Source: GCA-002688135 sp964536565
GTDB lineage: Bacteria > Patescibacteriota > Patescibacteriia > Magasanikbacterales > GCA-002688135
Assembly: GCA_964536565.1 (NCBI GenBank)
Contig: CAZHXK010000039.1
Span: forward strand, 1-12,292
DNA: 12,292 bases
Direction: 5' to 3'
This document shows, piece after piece, positions 6,160 through 12,292 of this stretch. Position 1 is the first letter of the stretch. Each line of letters begins with the position of its first letter. A model generated the notes under the pieces. It saw nothing but the letters and a program-made list of their open reading frames with translations. It searched no databases and had not been told where the DNA came from. The position numbers and the translations under genes were made by a program.

Positions 6160-7944
6160 ATGGAAATTAGAAACATTGCGATCATCGCTCACGTTGATCA
6201 TGGAAAAACAACATTGACTGACGGACTTCTACGTCTTACCGGCATGGTAACTGATGAAACTGTCAGCATGGATTCAAACGCACTCGAACAAGAGCGCGGT
6301 ATTACGATTTACTCAAAAAATACATCAGTCTTTTATAAGGACACAAAAATTAACATCGTGGATACACCAGGTCACGCGGACTTCGGATCAGAAGTTGAAC
6401 GTGTATTGCGATCAATTGATTCTGTTCTACTCGTTGTTGATGCACAGGAAGGACCTATGCCTCAAACAAAGTTTGTGTTGCGCAAAGCACTCGAGCTCGG
6501 ACTGAAACCGATCGTTATTCTTAACAAGATCGACAAACCAGCCGCACGACCAGAATGGGCACAAGACCAAGTACTTGAACTCTTCATGGATCTTGGAGCA
6601 AACGATGAACAACTCGACTTCACAACACTCTACGCCATCGCAAAAGATGCTACAGCAGTAGATGCACTTGGAGACGAACACAAAGATCTCTCACCAATTT
6701 TGGATGCTGTACTAAAACACGTACAACCAGCACCACAAGACACATCAGCACCATTCTCATTCCAACCTTTCAATCTTGCATACGATAACTATGTCGGACG
6801 AATGGGAATCGGACGTGTATACCAAGGAACAGTTTCATCAGGAGATCCCATCTTCATCAAAAAACACGATGGTACAAAAACAGCGGGGAAAATCGGAAAG
6901 CTGTTTACATTTGAGGGAACACAGAGAAAAGAAGTTAAAACGGTTGAAGCTGGAGACATCGTTATGATGGCCGGACTACCCTCAATTTATATCGGAGACA
7001 CAATCTGCGCAGATGAAAATCAAGAACTTCTACCTGCAATTAAAATCGACGAACCAACCATCTCTCTCAACTTCTTGGTGAACAACTCACCGTTCGCCGG
7101 ACGAGACGGAACATACGTTACTGGTCAGCAAATCAAAGAACGACTAGAAAAGGAGCTGGAAGTTAATGTTGGATTGAAAATCGATTTCTCTGCAACGGAC
7201 TACTCAAAAGTATACGGACGTGGAGAATTACACGTAGCTATTCTTCTAGAAAATATGCGACGCGAAGGCTTCGAGATTCAAGTTTCTCAACCACAAGTTA
7301 TTATCAAAGAAGAAAACGGAGAAAAAGTAGAACCATACGAATTAGTAACCATCGATGTTCCTGAGGAATTTTCTGGAGCAATCATCGAAAAACTATCAAA
7401 ACGAAAGGGTCGAATGACCAACATGGTACCGGAACAAGCAGGTGTACGTATCACATTTGAAATCCCAACACGTGGACTACTCGGATACCGTGGAGAATTT
7501 ATTGTCGATACGAAAGGTGAAGGAATTTTGTGTAACGAAGTAATCGGCTTCAAACCATACGCAGGAGATATCGTAAAACGAGACACAGGATCAATGATTT
7601 CAATGGCAACAGGAAAAGCACTCGCCTATTCACTCGACAATCTCCAAACTCGCGGAACACTCCGCATCAAACCAACAGATGAAATATACGAAGGACAGGT
7701 TATCGGAGGAACATCTAAGGGTGAAGACATGACCGTAAACCCAACTAAAGGAAAACAACTTACGAACATGCGATCGTCTGGAGCTGATGCTGCTATCAAT
7801 CTGACACCTCCACAAGAATTAACACTCGAAGTCGGATTGGAAGTCATGAACGAAGATGAATATCTCGAAGTCACACCAAAACACATTCGACTTCGAAAAC
7901 AACATCTCAAAGAAGGTGACAGAAAAGTTCACAAAAAGAAATAG
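6160..7944 (+). CDS. typA: Translational GTPase TypA/BipA
   Basis: This 594-residue protein is close to the usual length of about 600. It is a ribosome-associated GTPase of the EF-G/LepA class that acts in the cytoplasm; in studied bacteria it supports 50S assembly and growth at low temperature. The G domain shows the P-loop AHVDHGKT (10-17), the switch segment ERGITI, D68-TPGH72 and N122-KID125. The G5 segment is YAIAKD, where many homologues have a YASA-like sequence. The domain-2 barrel follows (YDNYVGRMGIGRVYQGTV), then the EF-G III-like region, the V-like region (LLGYRGEF) and the TypA-specific C-terminal domain ending KVHKKK. MEIRNIAIIAHVDHGK is the standard N-terminus, so the ATG at 6160 is right although no ribosome site precedes it. 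It is monocistronic, with its own promoter and terminator. Identity is very secure. Confidence 0.97.
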   Translation: MEIRNIAIIAHVDHGKTTLTDGLLRLTGMVTDETVSMDSNALEQERGITIYSKNTSVFYKDTKINIVDTPGHADFGSEVERVLRSIDSVLLVVDAQEGPMPQTKFVLRKALELGLKPIVILNKIDKPAARPEWAQDQVLELFMDLGANDEQLDFTTLYAIAKDATAVDALGDEHKDLSPILDAVLKHVQPAPQDTSAPFSFQPFNLAYDNYVGRMGIGRVYQGTVSSGDPIFIKKHDGTKTAGKIGKLFTFEGTQRKEVKTVEAGDIVMMAGLPSIYIGDTICADENQELLPAIKIDEPTISLNFLVNNSPFAGRDGTYVTGQQIKERLEKELEVNVGLKIDFSATDYSKVYGRGELHVAILLENMRREGFEIQVSQPQVIIKEENGEKVEPYELVTIDVPEEFSGAIIEKLSKRKGRMTNMVPEQAGVRITFEIPTRGLLGYRGEFIVDTKGEGILCNEVIGFKPYAGDIVKRDTGSMISMATGKALAYSLDNLQTRGTLRIKPTDEIYEGQVIGGTSKGEDMTVNPTKGKQLTNMRSSGADAAINLTPPQELTLEVGLEVMNEDEYLEVTPKHIRLRKQHLKEGDRKVHKKK

Positions 7945-7945
7945 G

Positions 7946-7973
7946 AAAAAATGGTCCAGCTGGGCCATTTTTT
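7946..7973. terminator. Symmetrical bidirectional terminator after typA
   Basis: A 12-bp stem (one G-T pair) with an AGCT loop is flanked by A-runs on one side and T-runs on the other, so each strand ends in six T. It starts 2 bp after the typA stop and can also serve as a back-up terminator for the convergent minus-strand gene. Confidence 0.88.
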
Positions 7974-7978
7974 GTATC

Positions 7979-8010
7979 AAAAATAAAACGACCCCTATCC
8001 AAAGGGTCGT
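7979..8010 (-). terminator. Terminator of the minus-strand gene at 8020-8451
   Basis: ACGACCC (7988-7994) pairs with GGGTCGT (8004-8010). On the minus strand the stem is followed by TTTTATTTTT. It lies 9 bp after the TAG at 8022-8020, not after the earlier TGA at 8139-8137, which supports the gene extending to 8020. Confidence 0.82.
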
Positions 8011-8019
8011 GTGTCTTCA

Positions 8020-8136
8020 CTATGCAGAAGGATGAACACGAAAGAGCGCAGAACCTGGGAAATACGTCGCATCCCCTACGCGCAACCATGTATCGTCTTC
8101 TTCATGTATGTGTGCTTCAGCATCGTAGTTGCCAGC
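8020..8136 (-). other. In-frame continuation of the 8451 gene beyond a TGA codon
   Basis: After the TGA at 8139-8137 the same frame stays open for 38 codons to a TAG at 8022-8020, just before the terminator. The residues look coding in composition (AGNYDAEAHIHEEDDTWLRV and onward to FRVHPSA). Read-through would give a 143-residue protein with one TGA at codon 105. A nonsense mutation, a base-call error in a Trp TGG (context NPG-[TGA]-AGNY), or true recoding are all possible. Confidence 0.5.
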
Positions 8137-8451
8137 TCAACCAGGATTTTCTGGAACGTTCATACGCTCCAAATATTCCGGGGGAAGCTGCATTTTCCCG
8201 TCTTCGTCGACACTGAGGTCAAACATTCGATCATGCCACTCGTCTCCAAGCGTATCATGAAATGCTGCAATCTCATCGTCAATCCGACGCATCTCTCCAG
8301 GGAATACACCATGAGATGAGTTAAAGAAACTAAATCTGACCGTGTCAGACATCCATCCGAGAATCACATCCTCCATAGACATCGAACTCGTCCAGCGCCA
8401 TGTACGGTAACCGTACTCTTCACTCACAAGAATTCTTCTCATAACACTCAA
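8137..8451 (-). CDS. Small acidic protein of unknown function, apparently cut short by an in-frame TGA
   Basis: There are 104 residues up to the TGA. I do not recognise the family. The start at the TTG at 8451 is preferred because AAGGAGA lies 9 bp upstream; the ATG at 8442 would be 18 bp away. Visible features are an aromatic N-terminal part (EYGYRTWRWTSSMSMEDVILGWM) and an acidic, Asp/Glu-rich second half (DEIAAFHDTLGDEWHDRMFDLSVDEDGKMQLPPEYL shortened here in description). No signal peptide, membrane helix or metal-site motif is seen. The reading frame continues after the TGA to a TAG at 8020 followed directly by a terminator, so the full gene was probably 143 codons. It is divergent from the zinc-site gene at 8628, with promoters back to back. 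Confidence 0.6.
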   Translation of the reverse strand: MSVMRRILVSEEYGYRTWRWTSSMSMEDVILGWMSDTVRFSFFNSSHGVFPGEMRRIDDEIAAFHDTLGDEWHDRMFDLSVDEDGKMQLPPEYLERMNVPENPG

Positions 8452-8513
8452 ACGAATCGTTCTCCTTTCTCAAGTTATCGAATGAACATGTAAGAATACC
8501 AAAAAAAGAGACC

Positions 8514-8542
8514 CTTATAAATAGTTTAGACTCAATTTACAA
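8514..8542 (-). promoter_or_regulatory. Promoter of the minus-strand small gene
   Basis: On the minus strand, TTGTAA (8542-8537) is followed by 17 bp and TATAAG (8519-8514). The -10 overlaps a CCCTTATA half-site (8512-8519 on the plus strand). Confidence 0.5.
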
Positions 8543-8561
8543 CAATTATGTTGCCTAGAGG

Positions 8562-8590
8562 TTGACAGAAAACAATTTTCGTGATAGATT
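8562..8590 (+). promoter_or_regulatory. Promoter of the 376-residue unknown gene
   Basis: Perfect TTGACA (8562-8567), 17 bp, TAGATT (8585-8590). The spacer contains the inverted repeat GAAAA-CAA-TTTTC (8568-8580), a possible operator. Confidence 0.6.
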
Positions 8591-8627
8591 GTCAGCAGCT
8601 ATTTGAAACAAAAGAGGAACTCATAAC

Positions 8628-9758
8628 ATGTTCACTGATGTACAGATTGGAGATAAAACACCATTCGCCACCTACGCGGATTTCTACGCATGGGCGAAAG
8701 AACGCAGCGCAATTGGACAAATACAAGGCAGCGCGTACCAAGGAAATCTACCCAACCTCGTTGTACTCGGTCGCTATGCGTCTGACATTCATGGACGGAT
8801 CAGCAGTCTCGGTCGACTTGCACTGACCGACAACGACCGAACGCAGATGCCCGCAGTCATGACATGGGATGATTACAGAGAATACTTCGACCAGAACGTT
8901 GCCCCACGAGGTCTTCCTGACCACATCGCACTTGTCGAATCTGTATCGGGCATAGAACCAGCATTCTGCATTCCCCGTCCGCAAACAACATGCGCGCGAT
9001 GCGGTGGCAGCTGGACACTCGACAACTGCCATGACATCGACGGCGAAGGTGAATTCGAACATCCAGACTTCTCGCAATACGCTGGCACAACACTTCGCGA
9101 CGTTCAGGATATTCTGGATAACCAGACAGACGGCGAATATCGTCTTGACCTGTGTATCCAGAACGATCGATGGATTGATCTCACGAGTAGAGATGAACGG
9201 TCTTACCTCGATCACGCAGGGATACGAACCGAAGACACCGAGCACGCCATAACGCAAGACCATGTTGTACACGATGGCGATAAAGGTACCGTCAGGCACA
9301 CTCGCTTCTACCACGGTGCGTGCTATAAACAGCACATGAAAGCTCAGCACGCTGCAGAGATCGAAGCAATGCGAACTGCTTACGCCGAATTCCTCGAACA
9401 ACGCGGTGGCTTCGAGAATGTAACTGTAACCCAAGGCACAGTCCCTCAACGCATCATTGATGTGATGCTGGATGGCGATACAGTCCCACCCAACGAACTT
9501 GCAATGATGAAAAAGCAGACTCCTTACTGGGACATCACCACGAAACAAGGATCATTCGCCATGGTCGAATGTGCCGGACCCCTCTTCGATCTTACAAAAA
9601 CCGGGCTGACCGTAGCAGAAGTCTGTCCGAGCTATGCACCACATTCAATCAACGAATGGCTCCTTGCTCTGGATGACGAACAAAACGGAGAAGGTGAAAA
9701 CACCATCCTCCGCCTATGCAACGCCCTGCAAAAAAAGCAGCTCGCTGCACAGCCGTAA
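8628..9758 (+). CDS. Unknown 376-residue protein with a CxxC...HxxC metal-site pattern
   Basis: I cannot assign a family. The ATG at 8628 has GAGGA 9 bp upstream. No signal peptide or membrane helix is visible. The N-terminal 110 residues are mixed alpha/beta. Then come C122-A-R-C125-G-G, with C134-H135 shortly after, and about 100 residues later H229-G-A-C232 followed by KQH. CxxC plus HxxC is the ligand set of treble-clef, LIM or RING-like zinc knuckles, here split by a long acidic insertion (residues about 136-220, with EGEFEHPDFSQY and YRLDLCIQNDRW). A helix rich in Ala, Glu and Met follows (about 234-258). The C-terminus is polar. Zinc binding is inferred from the pattern only. It is monocistronic, with its own strong promoter and terminator, and diverges from the small gene at 8451. 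Confidence 0.7.
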   Translation: MFTDVQIGDKTPFATYADFYAWAKERSAIGQIQGSAYQGNLPNLVVLGRYASDIHGRISSLGRLALTDNDRTQMPAVMTWDDYREYFDQNVAPRGLPDHIALVESVSGIEPAFCIPRPQTTCARCGGSWTLDNCHDIDGEGEFEHPDFSQYAGTTLRDVQDILDNQTDGEYRLDLCIQNDRWIDLTSRDERSYLDHAGIRTEDTEHAITQDHVVHDGDKGTVRHTRFYHGACYKQHMKAQHAAEIEAMRTAYAEFLEQRGGFENVTVTQGTVPQRIIDVMLDGDTVPPNELAMMKKQTPYWDITTKQGSFAMVECAGPLFDLTKTGLTVAEVCPSYAPHSINEWLLALDDEQNGEGENTILRLCNALQKKQLAAQP

Positions 9759-9762
9759 TCAC

Positions 9763-9789
9763 AAAGACCCCAAGAAGGGGTCTTTTTTT
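9763..9789 (+). terminator. Intrinsic terminator after the 376-residue gene
   Basis: AAAGACCCC pairs with GGGGTCTTT (9 bp, loop AAGAA), with a run of seven T starting within the stem. It lies 4 bp after the stop. On the minus strand the T-tail is short, so it is at best a weak terminator for the convergent formyltransferase gene. Confidence 0.9.
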
Positions 9790-9817
9790 ATACTACACCA
9801 TGTCACACAGAACATGC

Positions 9818-10627
9818 CTATTCAATCACTCGAACATCACCACCACCTTCACCCACAAACCTTTGAACCATCCCACCCTCAATATTCTCATAATATTTCT
9901 TCAAAGCCACTTCATCAAAATCCTTCTTTTTATAATACCGTTCATCAGACACATCCCACTGCTTCACACGATTCAATTTCTTTCCATCACGAATCTCACC
10001 CAACAAACCAACAAGCGCCGCAGCAGATTTCTTAATTACTTTGTTCCCAGCCATATGAACTGTATCGCCATCTTCCCATTCAGGACGTACATGCTTAATA
10101 ATATCTCCAGTATCTATCCCCGCATCAATATGCAGCAACGTCGAACCAACATACTCCAATTCATCATTCACAAACGGCCAAAAATTTGTGCCAGAACCTC
10201 GATAATACGGCGACATCCCTAAATGCAGATTAATAAATCGCCCCTGTGGAATCAACCTCAAGAGCGGATCACCAATAATACACGAACCATACACCACACC
10301 AACATCCGGATTAAATTCCTTCACGATGTCATATACAAACTGTGCATTTGCTTCCTTATACATGATCGGTAGCACAGGATATCTGAATGTTGCATGTTCA
10401 CCAAAAAACTTCTTTTCAGTCTCTGCGCGCAACTGAAAATGTAGTGCAATTTCATCTCCACTCAAAGCAACATTGCTCGGTCGACACTCTGAAACAATCA
10501 AAACATCGTCCGCTACTGAAGCGACTGAGTTTGCAACAAACTTATGCCGCAATGCATTACTCGTAAATATTACTAATCTCATATTTTTGTTTGTTATCCA
10601 ACGAGATCCTTCGACTAAAACGCTCAT
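9818..10627 (-). CDS. Formyltransferase-family protein (probably sugar N-formyltransferase)
   Basis: It has 269 residues from the ATG at 10627, or 254 from M16 at 10582, where the expected first strand MRLVIFTSNALRH begins. The formyltransferase fold transfers a formyl group from 10-formyl-THF to an amine. The catalytic set is present: N133-L-H135 in FINLHLGMSPYYRGSGTNFW, then GSTLLH166-I-D168-AGID172-TGDII. The protein lacks the C-terminal tRNA-binding domain of Fmt and is longer than PurN (about 210 residues). Its partner gene, a deacetylase, points to a sugar-nucleotide or glycan amine as substrate, although this is inference. Its start overlaps the stop of the deacetylase gene by 4 bp (ATGA), which favours translational coupling and the 10627 start. 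I found no convincing dedicated terminator. Confidence 0.82.
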   Translation of the reverse strand: MSVLVEGSRWITNKNMRLVIFTSNALRHKFVANSVASVADDVLIVSECRPSNVALSGDEIALHFQLRAETEKKFFGEHATFRYPVLPIMYKEANAQFVYDIVKEFNPDVGVVYGSCIIGDPLLRLIPQGRFINLHLGMSPYYRGSGTNFWPFVNDELEYVGSTLLHIDAGIDTGDIIKHVRPEWEDGDTVHMAGNKVIKKSAAALVGLLGEIRDGKKLNRVKQWDVSDERYYKKKDFDEVALKKYYENIEGGMVQRFVGEGGGDVRVIE

Positions 10628-11673
10628 GGTGACATATTGTTTACTGGATTCACATTAACATTTGTTTTTGGTCCTTTCACCTGAACAACTTCATGCCCTC
10701 GTCCCTGCTTCATCAAATCCAAAATATTCAAGAGACGCTCAGGATAATCTATCGACAAAGGCATATACCGACCAATCTCAAATGGACTAGCTGCACGCGT
10801 ATTTACAATCTGATTCACCGTGTACGCCTGCGTATACTCACTCGTCTTTTCCAAAAGTGACCCAGCCTTCAAACAATCCTCAACTTTCCCAAACGGATAA
10901 CTTAACGCAGAAACCTCACATCCAAATGTATCTTCCAGAATTTTTTTCGGTTCAATAATCTCCTTTTGAAAAACCTCTTCCGATAACTCATGAGCTGCAA
11001 CAGAAATGTGCGTATGTGAATGTGTCCCAAGCATATGTCCCATCTCAATCATCTCGTTAATCTGCTCGTGTGTCAGATGCATCACCTCAAACATATCAGG
11101 ACGATCACGAAGCATCCACGTATCATACATATGCAATAAAATCTCACGAGTCACATCCGGCTTCAAACCATATTTTAAATATTGCTTGATCACTCCAATC
11201 ACTTTCCACACATCATCTTTCCCTTTTGAATACTGAAAATCTGGATGCACAACATCAGGCTTAATACTCTCCCATGCCTCGTTGAACGCTTCAATAAATC
11301 CATCAACTCGATACATCGCAAAGAAATAATGAGTAATGGTTGGATTCGCCGGAAGTTTATCCAACACAATACACGTCGGAATAAAAAACAAAGCCTTAAT
11401 TCCCCGCTTCGCTAACAACTTCGCAGCACGATAATGATCCTCAAGTCCATCATCAAACGTAAACAATAACCCATCATTCTGAATATCCAATTCCTCACCA
11501 CCAAAAAAACGCCCAACATCATCTGGCGATATAACATCGTAATGCTTCTCAAGCTCATCGATCTGCGCTATCAATTCAGACTCAGTCGCACCCAACACAT
11601 CAGAAAATACATCCCCCTCATCAGGACGAATATAGTGATAGCACAGCGATAAAAATTGTTGTTTCGTATCCAT
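10624..11673 (-). CDS. Polysaccharide deacetylase (NodB homology) protein
   Basis: This is a 349-residue protein without a signal peptide, so probably cytoplasmic. NodB-fold enzymes remove N- or O-acetyl groups from sugars using a divalent metal. Motif 1 is T72-F-D74-D75-G76 (catalytic base and metal Asp). Motif 2 is H218-SHTH222, giving the metal histidines. Motif 3 is SYPFGK (258-263). An N-terminal FLSLCYHYIRP strand is typical of the family, and a helical insertion of about 90 residues lies between motifs 1 and 2. It ends in a TGA that overlaps the ATG of the formyltransferase, so deacetylation followed by formylation of the freed amine is an appealing joint role, not proven. The ATG at 11673 has no Shine-Dalgarno sequence and a very short leader. 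Confidence 0.87.
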   Translation of the reverse strand: MDTKQQFLSLCYHYIRPDEGDVFSDVLGATESELIAQIDELEKHYDVISPDDVGRFFGGEELDIQNDGLLFTFDDGLEDHYRAAKLLAKRGIKALFFIPTCIVLDKLPANPTITHYFFAMYRVDGFIEAFNEAWESIKPDVVHPDFQYSKGKDDVWKVIGVIKQYLKYGLKPDVTREILLHMYDTWMLRDRPDMFEVMHLTHEQINEMIEMGHMLGTHSHTHISVAAHELSEEVFQKEIIEPKKILEDTFGCEVSALSYPFGKVEDCLKAGSLLEKTSEYTQAYTVNQIVNTRAASPFEIGRYMPLSIDYPERLLNILDLMKQGRGHEVVQVKGPKTNVNVNPVNNMSP

Positions 11674-11684
11674 AATTAGAGAAT

Positions 11685-11712
11685 ATCATACCATACATCA
11701 AGGATTGATCAA
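11685..11712 (-). promoter_or_regulatory. Possible promoter of the deacetylase-formyltransferase pair
   Basis: On the minus strand, TTGATC (11712-11707), 16 bp, TATGAT (11690-11685). The -10 ends 11 bp before the ATG, leaving a leader of only a few nucleotides. Confidence 0.4.
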
Positions 11713-11733
11713 CCATCTATAACAGCTACACCA

Positions 11734-11762
11734 TTGACAAAGCTGCAATTTCCCACTATATT
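11734..11762 (+). promoter_or_regulatory. Strong sigma70-like promoter of the right-edge gene
   Basis: Perfect TTGACA (11734-11739), 17 bp, TATATT (11757-11762). Like the promoter at 456, it continues as TTGACAAA. Confidence 0.68.
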
Positions 11763-11768
11763 ATACAG

Positions 11769-11787
11769 TGCTCATTTACATACATTA
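11769..11787 (+). promoter_or_regulatory. Leader motif, copy 2 (shared with 492-510)
   Basis: TGCTCATTTACATACATTA differs from the copy at 492 in two positions and sits at the predicted RNA start. The remaining leader down to the ribosome site is not conserved between the two genes. Confidence 0.5.
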
Positions 11788-11828
11788 CCCTCATTCACTG
11801 ATATTAAACACACACACCTGGAGGAACC

Positions 11829-12292
11829 ATGTTTAATTTGGATCTTGATTTGAAAGGACGACTAATAAATCTCCTCGGCTTCGACACATATCTTATCGAT
11901 GCCGAAGTCCCAACATTCCTGATTCCAACCGGAGCAAACCCCGAAGACTTCTTCGTCATATTGAACATGACACGTGTCCTGGAAATCCTCACAGAAAAAA
12001 AGATTGCCAAACCACACTTCACTGTGTGGGCAGGGCGATCTGATATTCCGAAGGACATCATGGCAGCACGCATTCACGAAGCATTCGTCACGGACGTGAA
12101 AGCAGCCCAAGAAAAAAATCGCGAAGCTCTCGCACAAAAACACGCAGAGCAGGCTGAGGCTGATGAAGCCGAAACAGATGCACGCACCGACGTCATCGTC
12201 GACAACGCCGCATCAATGGGAGTCGCCGGCATCATGGCCGCGATTTTCACATGGCTACTTCCTTTTCTCGCGCCGATCATGCTTTTGGCAGT
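11829..12292 (+). CDS. Membrane-anchored protein of unknown function, partial, runs off the right edge
   Basis: 154 residues are visible from the ATG at 11829 (GGAGG 4 bp upstream) with no stop before the end. I do not recognise the family. The first 90 residues are mixed alpha/beta (FLIPTGANPEDFFVILNMTRVL, then HFTVWAGRSDIP). Residues about 90-128 form a charged Ala/Glu/Lys/Gln-rich helix, probably a coiled coil. From about 130 a hydrophobic stretch (GVAGIMAAIFTWLLPFLAPIMLLAV) looks like a transmembrane helix. The N-terminal part lacks a signal peptide, so it probably faces the cytoplasm. The promoter and leader match those of the pseudokinase operon, which suggests shared control and perhaps a shared pathway. 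Confidence 0.75.
   Translation, partial: MFNLDLDLKGRLINLLGFDTYLIDAEVPTFLIPTGANPEDFFVILNMTRVLEILTEKKIAKPHFTVWAGRSDIPKDIMAARIHEAFVTDVKAAQEKNREALAQKHAEQAEADEAETDARTDVIVDNAASMGVAGIMAAIFTWLLPFLAPIMLLA

Noticed and set aside
8137..8139. UGA recoded as glycine genome-wide (as in Gracilibacteria/Absconditabacteria)
   Set aside because: All the long, secure genes, including the 594-codon typA, are complete with no internal TGA, and the deacetylase ends in a TGA that forms a normal ATGA overlap. Genome-wide recoding would put many TGA codons in these genes.
8100..8139. Selenocysteine insertion at the TGA
   Set aside because: I see only a 4-bp hairpin (TGCT-GA-AGCA) downstream, not a convincing bacterial SECIS, and no selenoprotein-like sequence around the codon.
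8011..8319. Plus-strand 102-codon open frame opposite the small minus-strand gene
   Set aside because: It starts inside the convergent terminator region with no ribosome site, whereas the minus strand has a promoter, ribosome site and terminators.
9716..10222. Plus-strand open frame over the formyltransferase gene
   Set aside because: Low-complexity His/Pro/Ile/Phe-rich translation without a ribosome site; it is antisense to a gene with clear catalytic motifs.

Overview
The window is typical bacterial sequence: genes are tightly packed, most intergenic gaps are under 250 bp, sigma70-like promoters are recognisable, and T-tailed hairpin terminators follow most genes. The organism is probably a member of the Candidate Phyla Radiation (Patescibacteria). 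That is an inference from style: a TrmB-like regulator of the kind common there, small surface-glycan genes, many proteins I cannot name, and several starts with no Shine-Dalgarno sequence. It was not tested phylogenetically. The standard code (UGA as stop) fits nearly everything. No rRNA, tRNA, CRISPR array, insertion sequence or prophage structural gene was recognised.

Left part (1-4370): the 5' end of an ABC exporter gene runs off the left edge on the minus strand. Diverging from it is a two-gene operon: a protein kinase-fold protein that has lost the catalytic Asp (a predicted pseudokinase), followed 26 bp later by a von Willebrand factor A (vWA) protein with intact metal-site residues. 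A strong terminator ends this unit. Next comes a lone, divergent adenylosuccinate-synthetase (PurA) homologue, best started at a TTG. It keeps the P-loop Asp and catalytic His but lacks the usual aspartate-recognition loop. It has its own terminator.

Middle part (4376-8010): a TrmB-type regulator (minus) and a CYTH/triphosphate-tunnel protein (plus) are divergently transcribed from a 167-bp region that holds two promoters and two tandem DnaA-box-like 9-mers. The translation GTPase TypA/BipA follows, with direct repeats upstream of its promoter and a short leader that can fold into two mutually exclusive hairpins.

Right part (8020-12292): a small minus-strand gene of unknown function appears to be interrupted by an in-frame TGA. 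It diverges from an unknown 376-residue protein with a CxxC...HxxC metal-site pattern. Two minus-strand genes that overlap by 4 bp, a NodB-type deacetylase and a formyltransferase, probably modify a surface sugar. Finally, a plus-strand gene for a membrane-anchored unknown protein runs off the right edge.

The most interesting pattern is that the pseudokinase/vWA operon and the right-edge unknown gene, about 11 kb apart, share a TTGACAAA promoter and a nearly identical 19-nt initially transcribed sequence (17/19 identical, at the same distance from the -35). This suggests co-regulation of an uncharacterised system that includes the pseudokinase, the vWA protein and perhaps the PurA-like enzyme.
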